A DNA stretch of 9,806 bases from DATKGN01 sp964385705 (GTDB lineage: Bacteria > Patescibacteriota > Microgenomatia > UBA10105 > UBA927), in the NCBI GenBank assembly GCA_964385705.1, contig CAYLQG010000056.1, forward strand, positions 1 to 9,806. Reading direction: 5' to 3'. Shown piece after piece: positions 6,233 to 9,806 of this stretch. Each line of letters starts with the position of its first letter. The stretch's first letter is position 1. The notes under the pieces were generated by a model. The model was not told where the DNA came from. It ran no database searches and worked only from the letters and a program-made list of their open reading frames with translations. The position numbers were made by a program, and so were the translations under genes.

Positions 6233-7003
6233 TTAATGACACCCCGGGAGTACATTGTTTGATCCCGCAGGACTGCAGCTTGAGCAACCGTAAACATCGG
6301 TATTTTCCGTACAGGACGATGGACCGTCGTTATAGGTGGATCCACAGGTGTAGCCAGCGGATGGAGTTGTCGTAATGCATCCGAGCGATGTGCCGCAGCT
6401 ATTTGACACACAGGCGCCGCAGGAACAGGTTGAGATTTGATAGGTTGTCGCGCCGCTACAATCGTAATCCCATATACCGCCGTGTGAAATCGTCGTAAAG
6501 TATGCGGTCTGACCCGGAAAAGCGTTTACGTCGGTGTCGTCGCAATCAGTTGTTGATGTGCTGGTAAGCGTATTTCTCCTTACGTAACCCGCTCCGGGAG
6601 ACGTTGTAGATACCGTTTGAGTCGTTGTTGCGGGATAATGGTCACCGTCTGCGTCGACCATCCAAACTGACGCACCGGGAGCAAGTTTTGCCGGAGTTCC
6701 ACCGCACCCCGAGGAGATGAATATACTGGCCCCGCCGCTCACAACTATTTTTCCGAATCCGATGGTTTGATTACAATTGACGGTTAATGTTGTTGCGGCA
6801 CCCGATACGGTGAGCGTTGCCGTATTTGATGTCCCTGAGCCTGTATCGACGCCAAAGCTTCCTACGCCCAGAAAGACACAGCTTGAAGAAATTGTCTGGT
6901 CGCCGGAAGTAGTCGTCGTACAGTTTGTTGCGAAGGCCTGAGGTACGCGGCTCAGGCTAATCAGAATGAGCGCAATACTAAATACGATTGGCAAATATTT
7001 CAT
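6233..7003 (-). CDS. Secreted Cys-rich protein with MopE-like acidic (metal-binding) motifs
   Basis: The 256-residue protein has a signal peptide (hydrophobic 4-20, probable cleavage after AFA at about 26). The first half is Ser/Thr/Gly-rich and resembles a beta-strand repeat surface domain (VSGAATTLTVNCNQT). Around 117-165 it carries DADGDHYP and DCDDTDVNAFPGQ, the pattern of the MopE-type putative metal-binding repeat, where Asp residues probably bind Ca2+. The C-terminal third has many cysteines (STCSCGACVSNSCG, SSCSPAGS) that would form disulfides, possibly through the DsbA/VKOR pair of this window. It starts two bases after the stop of the upstream membrane protein gene, so the two are co-transcribed. 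No sortase motif or C-terminal anchor is visible. Specific function is unknown. Confidence 0.78.
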   Translation of the reverse strand: MKYLPIVFSIALILISLSRVPQAFATNCTTTTSGDQTISSSCVFLGVGSFGVDTGSGTSNTATLTVSGAATTLTVNCNQTIGFGKIVVSGGASIFISSGCGGTPAKLAPGASVWMVDADGDHYPATTTQTVSTTSPGAGYVRRNTLTSTSTTDCDDTDVNAFPGQTAYFTTISHGGIWDYDCSGATTYQISTCSCGACVSNSCGTSLGCITTTPSAGYTCGSTYNDGPSSCTENTDVYGCSSCSPAGSNNVLPGCH

Positions 7004-7005
7004 AT

Positions 7006-7692
7006 CTATCTTATCGTGATGGTCTGAGAATCTTTATCTGTGGCGGTCTTTATGGTTACCTGTGCCGTGTACTTATATAAATGCGTATCATCGGTTGTGA
7101 TGACGACCAGCCATGAATTCCCTGTCGGATCCTGGGCATTTTTCTGCATGCTGTACGTTGCTGTTTTCGTGTCCGTTGTCAGAATAAGATCAGCAGATAG
7201 GACAGGGGATGACGCTGAGAATCCGACGGAAACCGTTTGTTGTGCACCTTTTTTAGGATCAAGCGGGTCAAATGTAACACTGGTAATCTGAGAACCTACA
7301 AAACCCTTGCCGTGTCCTCCGTTATAAGTGATTTTCCCCTGGGCGAGCGGGAATGGAGTAGGTGTGGGTTTCGGTGTGAATGTCGGTGTCGGAGATGTCG
7401 CGGATGTTGTTGCCTGTGTCGGAGCAGGAATGGTTGCGACCGGCGTATTTTGTTTATTCGTTACATATTGCAGATAGAGAAACAGTCCGACATTCGCAAG
7501 GAGAAAGACGACCGCGATTATCGGAATAACAATGGACATTTTGTTGGACGGTGATTTAGCAGTTTCCTGAGGAGGCGTCTCCGTTGAAACGGGTGTCGTC
7601 GTGTCAGCTGGCATATCATGAGTTTCCGTTTTCACTGTTGGTTTTTTGTGTGCGCTCGCCCTTCTTACCACACTTTTTCTCTTTTTTGCCAT
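7006..7692 (-). CDS. Single-pass membrane protein with P/T-rich stalk and extracellular beta-domain, function unknown
   Basis: The 228-residue product has a basic, Lys/Pro/Thr-rich cytoplasmic tail (1-52), one membrane helix (53-77, SIVIPIIAVVFLLANVGLFL), a Pro/Thr stalk (84-115, with TPTPTFTPKPTPTPFP-like composition), and a C-terminal domain of about 110 residues rich in alternating beta-strand patterns (QTVSVGFSASSPVLSADLIL), perhaps Ig-like. I recognise no catalytic motif and no family. It heads a two-gene unit with the secreted Cys-rich protein, so a joint cell-surface role is likely. A GTG at 7704 would add four residues but lies in the Shine-Dalgarno region for the ATG at 7692, so 7692 is chosen. 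A good promoter and a palindrome precede it. Confidence 0.75.
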   Translation of the reverse strand: MAKKRKSVVRRASAHKKPTVKTETHDMPADTTTPVSTETPPQETAKSPSNKMSIVIPIIAVVFLLANVGLFLYLQYVTNKQNTPVATIPAPTQATTSATSPTPTFTPKPTPTPFPLAQGKITYNGGHGKGFVGSQITSVTFDPLDPKKGAQQTVSVGFSASSPVLSADLILTTDTKTATYSMQKNAQDPTGNSWLVVITTDDTHLYKYTAQVTIKTATDKDSQTITIR

Positions 7693-7698
7693 ACGAGG

Positions 7699-7702
7699 CC
7701 TC
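7699..7702 (-). promoter_or_regulatory. Shine-Dalgarno deciding the start at 7692
   Basis: GAGG lies six bases before the ATG at 7692. It overlaps the in-frame GTG at 7704, the same GTGAGG arrangement seen before the PRC/MgtE-N/CBS gene. Confidence 0.6.
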
Positions 7703-7704
7703 AC

Positions 7705-7720
7705 AAATAAGTTCTTATTT
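7705..7720. repeat. AAATAAG-TT-CTTATTT palindrome in the 5' leader
   Basis: Perfect 7-bp arms with a 2-bp centre lie directly before the ribosome site and over the predicted start point (about 7717). Position suits an operator; a two-base loop is too small for a normal RNA hairpin. Confidence 0.45.
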
Positions 7721-7723
7721 TTA

Positions 7724-7751
7724 ATAGTAGCATGGGTGTTAGGGGAGTCAA
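7724..7751 (-). promoter_or_regulatory. Promoter of the two-gene surface-protein unit
   Basis: -35 TTGACT (7746-7751), 16-bp spacer and -10 TACTAT (7724-7729) on the minus strand. The predicted start near 7717 gives a leader of about 25 bases that contains the Shine-Dalgarno. The rest of the gap (7752-7812) shows nothing. Confidence 0.55.
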
Positions 7752-7812
7752 TAGGGGAATGGTAAAGAAAATTAAATAGATTGAACTAGCGGGATAAAAT
7801 ATATCTAACGCT

Positions 7813-8130
7813 TTATACAAACGTATAACATATTCTCCCGAAATCTACGACGCGGTTATTTTTAATCCGGACCCCCTCATGGGTTAACAATGCAATTTTT
7901 TCTTGAATCTCACGGCCTCCGGTTTTCCCCTTGAATCCGCCGATCGTGCCATCGCTTGCAACGACCCTATGGCAAGGGACTTGAGGCGCATACGGATTAT
8001 TTCGCATAAACTGGCCGATTGCGCGGTAAGCCTTGGTTCCCAATGCCTCTGCTAATGCTTTGTATGTTGTCACGCTTCCTTTCGGAACCGTTTTGAGAAG
8101 CTCATACGTATTTTTCTGAAGGGGAGTCAT
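7813..8130 (-). CDS. O6-alkylguanine-DNA alkyltransferase-type protein, DNA-binding/active-site domain only
   Basis: The protein is only the Ogt/MGMT catalytic domain; the N-terminal ribonuclease-like domain of full-length Ogt/Ada-C is absent. Motifs (numbered from the upstream ATG at 8139): Tyr26 in SVTTYKALA, the Arg finger in AYRAIGQFMRNNP (Arg39), the acceptor cysteine in VPCHRVV (Cys56), and GTIGGF (65-69). The intact PCHR separates it from alkyltransferase-like (ATL) proteins, which replace the Cys, so it can probably remove O6-alkyl groups by self-alkylation. Small active versions of this type are common. Two in-frame ATGs exist, at 8139 and 8130. A promoter-like TTGTAA-17-TATAGT predicts a transcript start near 8136, inside the first ATG, so I choose 8130 (105 residues). 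It stands alone. Confidence 0.88.
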   Translation of the reverse strand: MTPLQKNTYELLKTVPKGSVTTYKALAEALGTKAYRAIGQFMRNNPYAPQVPCHRVVASDGTIGGFKGKTGGREIQEKIALLTHEGVRIKNNRVVDFGRICYTFV

Positions 8131-8142
8131 GTAGAGCATTAT

Positions 8143-8171
8143 ACTATAAAAATATGTGATTTACTTTACAA
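8143..8171 (-). promoter_or_regulatory. Putative promoter of the alkyltransferase gene
   Basis: -35 TTGTAA (8166-8171), 17-bp spacer and -10 TATAGT (8143-8148) on the minus strand. Start near 8136 gives a leader of about six bases to the ATG at 8130. An overlapping TATAAT (8138-8143) would start transcription within a base or so of that ATG. Confidence 0.45.
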
Positions 8172-8201
8172 ATAGAGAGTAAACGTGTAGGGTGGTATAT
8201 G

Positions 8202-8340
8202 CCGGGTAGTGAAATTTCGACACGCTTTTAACTTTGCTCGAGATTTGTGAGACTGCTTGGTAACATTAATCAATTTTTTAAGAAAGGAAATAGAGATTTC
8301 GAAAAGCGTAAAAGGCAAAGGTCGAAATTCTACTACCCGG
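8202..8340. mobile_element. MITE-like 139-bp element with 19-bp inverted ends and TATG flanking repeats
   Basis: The left end CCGGGTAGTGAAATTTCGA (8202-8220) matches the reverse complement of the right end (8322-8340) at 17 of 19 positions. Identical TATG tetramers flank it (8198-8201 and 8341-8344), as a target-site duplication would. The interior is AT-rich, has no believable gene, and holds a second inverted pair ACGCTTTT (8222-8229) / AAAAGCGT (8302-8309), so most of the element could fold back on itself. The right TATG contains the start codon of the cupredoxin gene. No transposase is in the window. It could also be a long structured leader instead of a mobile element. Confidence 0.55.
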
Positions 8341-8341
8341 T

Positions 8342-8803
8342 ATGAAAAATCTACTTCTCGTTCTTGTCGTTGTTGTTGTAGTAGCCGGAGCATATCTCGG
8401 CAGGCATAAATTAAAAGACATGTTCATGGGCGGGAGTGCTCCTACGCCTCAAACCACAATGGAGCCGACGGCAGCGCCTGAGGCGATGTCCGGTGCGTCG
8501 GGCGCAACTGTGGCTACGAACGGTTTACCGAAAGAATTCACCGTCGTTGGCACTGAGTTTGCCTTTACACCGAATACACTGATGGTAGCAGTAGGTGATA
8601 CGGTTAAGGTCACGTTTACAAACAACGGGACGTATCCGCATAACTTTACGATTGACGCTCTTAATGTGAAAGGGAAAACGATACAGCCGGGTCAGAGCGA
8701 TGTTGTGACGTTTGCAGCGACAAAGGCGGGGACATATCAATATTACTGCAGCGTCCCTGGTCACAAAGATAAGGGTATGGTCGGAACCTTAACGGTTAAA
8801 TAA
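8342..8803 (+). CDS. Membrane-anchored plastocyanin/azurin-like blue copper protein (cupredoxin)
   Basis: The 153-residue protein has an N-terminal signal-anchor (MKNLLLVLVVVVVVAGAYLG), a Pro/Thr/Ala/Gly linker (31-60) and a cupredoxin domain (64-153). All four type 1 copper ligands are in place: His100 in GTYPHNFTI, Cys136 and His141 in YYCSVPGH, and Met146 in KGMVG. It is expected to carry electrons or bind copper on the outer side of the membrane. The anchor lacks a lipobox Cys. No Shine-Dalgarno precedes the ATG; the bases upstream are the inverted end of the 139-bp element. It ends before a strong terminator and converges on a copper-sensor (CsoR) gene, which supports a copper theme. Start choice is supported by the signal-anchor beginning exactly there. 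Confidence 0.93.
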   Translation: MKNLLLVLVVVVVVAGAYLGRHKLKDMFMGGSAPTPQTTMEPTAAPEAMSGASGATVATNGLPKEFTVVGTEFAFTPNTLMVAVGDTVKVTFTNNGTYPHNFTIDALNVKGKTIQPGQSDVVTFAATKAGTYQYYCSVPGHKDKGMVGTLTVK

Positions 8804-8827
8804 CCGTTCATTACATAACGAATTTCG

Positions 8828-8857
8828 AAAGTCCCGGCGTTATCGCCGGGACTTTTT
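8828..8857 (+). terminator. Strong intrinsic terminator after the cupredoxin gene
   Basis: A perfect 12-bp stem, AAAGTCCCGGCG (8828-8839) and CGCCGGGACTTT (8844-8855), TTAT loop, followed by further Ts. It serves the cupredoxin gene. On the minus strand it is followed by only three Ts, so it may weakly terminate the convergent CsoR gene as well. Confidence 0.93.
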
Positions 8858-8886
8858 GGTATATCGGTTAATTCAAACAGGGGATA

Positions 8887-9288
8887 CTATTTTTTATTGC
8901 AGGTACAGTCTTTGCAATTGCATGTGCACGGCGTTTTTTCGTCTTTCGTGCAGGTGCACGTACAATTTTCGCAGGTACAGGTACCGCAGCAACATTTGTG
9001 ATCGGATGGGTTAGTTTTGTTCATAACTTGTATCACCTCCTTTATGACTTCGTTGGCATTTCCTTTTTTAATTTCCTCGGCGACGCAGGTGGCGAGGTGG
9101 TTGGCCATAATAACCTCGTCGGCGTGTTTCAGGGCTGACTGAACCGCCTGGGATTGGTTAATGATATCAATACAGTACGCACCGTCCTCGACCATCTTAA
9201 CCACCCGGGTCAGATGACCCTGGGCTATCCGTAGGCGGTGGAGGATCGCGTGATTGGTTGATGTATCCCTAGGGATTCCTTTTGGCAT
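8887..9288 (-). CDS. csoR: CsoR-type copper-sensing repressor with a metallothionein-like Cys-rich tail
   Basis: Residues 1-92 are a CsoR/RcnR (DUF156) all-helical repressor: HAILHRLRIAQGHLTRVVKMVEDG is the family's first helix. The Cu(I) site is complete, with Cys39 (AYCIDI), His64 and Cys68 (NHLATCV). The normal family ends near residue 90-100. Here a tail (98-133) adds 13 cysteines in about 33 residues, mostly as CxC and CC (HKCCCGTCTCENC, CTCTCTK, PCTCNCKDCTCNKK), like a small metallothionein. The tail is in frame to a proper TAG, so it is not a frameshift artefact. It may buffer or store copper, or hand it to the sensor site. A clear AGGAG lies seven bases before the ATG at 9288, and a typical CsoR operator overlaps its start point, so it represses itself. 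It faces the cupredoxin gene. Confidence 0.92.
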   Translation of the reverse strand: MPKGIPRDTSTNHAILHRLRIAQGHLTRVVKMVEDGAYCIDIINQSQAVQSALKHADEVIMANHLATCVAEEIKKGNANEVIKEVIQVMNKTNPSDHKCCCGTCTCENCTCTCTKDEKTPCTCNCKDCTCNKK

Positions 9289-9295
9289 AATTCGG

Positions 9296-9300
9296 CTCCT
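9296..9300 (-). promoter_or_regulatory. Shine-Dalgarno of csoR
   Basis: AGGAG with a seven-base spacer to the ATG at 9288. It is the best ribosome site in the window, in contrast to the short-leader genes. Confidence 0.75.
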
Positions 9301-9321
9301 AAAGTCGCTACTATAAGTATT

Positions 9322-9340
9322 TATCCCCCTATGGGGGATA
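9322..9340. promoter_or_regulatory. CsoR operator TATCCCCC-TAT-GGGGGATA
   Basis: Perfect 8-bp arms around a three-base centre. A C-tract/G-tract palindrome with AT ends is the known operator form of Cu-sensing CsoR proteins. It covers the predicted transcription start (9339), so bound CsoR would block the promoter. No second copy is visible before the cupredoxin gene. Confidence 0.85.
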
Positions 9341-9345
9341 GAACT

Positions 9346-9374
9346 ATAATATATGTATTTTCCGTCGTTGTCAA
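9346..9374 (-). promoter_or_regulatory. csoR promoter, TTGACA-17-TATTAT
   Basis: A consensus -35 (9369-9374), 17-bp spacer and near-consensus -10 (9346-9351) on the minus strand. Start near 9339 gives a leader of about 50 bases that contains the operator and AGGAG. Confidence 0.8.
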
Positions 9375-9405
9375 TATCGAGGGTAATTTTACGGTTTTCC
9401 TTACG

Positions 9406-9806
9406 CTATTGGTATGAAGGATTAAGATCAGAAAGCGGCTTCTGTAGTTTTTTCAGTACCTGTTTTTCGACATAATCAACAGAAGAGGGTTCTATAGGTT
9501 TGCCCCTTCGGGTTTTTACGTCTTTCATCTCCTCTGCTGTCTCACGCACTGTTAAATCAAATGCGTGGCGGAAAAAAATGATCTTCTGTTCGCGTGCTGG
9601 AAATGTGCTAACCTCATTAAAAATTCGTTCACCCTCTAGTCGCGCGATTACCTGATCTTCAACCGAAGCTGCGGAATCAGAAATAGATTCATCCGGATAA
9701 TCCTCTTCTTCGTTATCGTGCCAAAAAGCATCAAAGGGAAGTGGTTCACGATTGTCTACATCCAGAAACCATGTGATTCTTTCCGGTGTTGTCTGAGCTT
9801 CTTTCG
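9406..9806 (-). CDS. Sigma-70-family RNA polymerase sigma factor, C-terminal fragment (runs off right edge)
   Basis: Reading the minus strand from 9804 gives 132 residues to a TAG at 9406-9408; the N-terminal part lies outside the window. The sequence follows the sigma-70 region 3/4 layout: an acidic linker (WHDNEEEDYPDESISDSAASVEDQV), then region 4 FPAREQKIIFFRHAFDLTVRETAEEM and a final helix SSVDYVEKQVLKKLQ. Compared with the usual LPEREREVLRLRYG...TLEEIGEELGVSRERVRQIEKKALRKL, the turn between the two region 4.2 helices is longer by about ten residues (KDVKTRRGKPIEP). It could be the primary sigma of this lineage or an alternative one; the missing regions 1-3 are needed to tell. It is co-directional with csoR, but the strong csoR promoter lies in between. 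Confidence 0.72.
   Translation of the reverse strand, partial: KEAQTTPERITWFLDVDNREPLPFDAFWHDNEEEDYPDESISDSAASVEDQVIARLEGERIFNEVSTFPAREQKIIFFRHAFDLTVRETAEEMKDVKTRRGKPIEPSSVDYVEKQVLKKLQKPLSDLNPSYQ

Noticed and set aside
6001..6411. Minus-strand 136-codon frame
   Set aside because: It is a shadow of the Crp/Fnr gene and of the C-terminus of the secreted protein, in another frame.
8166..8393. Minus-strand 75-codon frame across the 139-bp element
   Set aside because: It crosses the inverted repeat and runs antisense into the cupredoxin signal anchor; no family resemblance or ribosome site.
1..9806. TGA recoding, CRISPR arrays, tRNA or rRNA genes
   Set aside because: TGA ends real genes with no in-frame TGA inside them, and no spaced direct repeats or RNA gene signatures were seen.

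Overview
The window is bacterial: it holds the end of a sigma-70-type factor, hexamer promoters of TTGACA/TATTAT type and a strong intrinsic terminator. The genes are compact, use the standard code (TGA is a stop, TGG encodes Trp) and mix usual bacterial and archaeal-looking enzyme types. The hydrogenase most like archaeal/CPR soluble group 3 enzymes, the VKOR in place of DsbB, the membrane-anchored P/T-linker proteins and the many very short leaders make me suspect a Candidate Phyla Radiation (Patescibacteria, e.g. Microgenomates-like) genome. That placement is inference, not proof.

Left part (1-5428, all minus strand, transcribed right to left): a VKOR-type quinone-linked thiol oxidase, a membrane-anchored DsbA-like thioredoxin, a short [NiFe]-hydrogenase small subunit, the [NiFe]-hydrogenase large subunit, a PRC/MgtE-N/CBS cytoplasmic sensor, and an Nramp-like metal transporter that runs off the left edge. 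VKOR and DsbA form an exported disulfide-forming pair. The two hydrogenase genes keep all active-site cysteines, but no diaphorase or extra Fe-S subunit lies next to them. The sensor and transporter overlap by one base and look like a split, recombined Mg2+ channel: the sensing half of MgtE with an Nramp-fold pore whose metal-site residues differ from classical Mn/Fe transporters.

Middle (5429-6223): a 135-bp divergent promoter region with two overlapping perfect-arm palindromes, then a plus-strand Crp/Fnr-family regulator with no cysteines. It is placed to control itself and the VKOR/DsbA(/hydrogenase) genes.

Right part: a two-gene minus-strand unit (6233-7692) for a membrane-anchored P/T-linker protein and a secreted Cys-rich, Asp-motif protein; a minimal O6-alkylguanine-DNA alkyltransferase-type protein (7813-8130, minus); a 139-bp element with 19-bp inverted ends and a TATG flanking duplication that abuts the start codon of a membrane-anchored blue-copper protein (8342-8803, plus); a strong terminator; a CsoR copper-sensing repressor with a metallothionein-like 13-Cys tail (8887-9288, minus) behind a textbook promoter/operator; and the C-terminal 132 residues of a sigma-70-like factor (9406-9806, minus).

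The most distinctive items are the CsoR-metallothionein fusion, the sensor/Nramp pair, the unusual two-subunit hydrogenase, the MITE-like element at the cupredoxin start, and a degenerate heptamer repeat found both between genes and inside the VKOR coding region.
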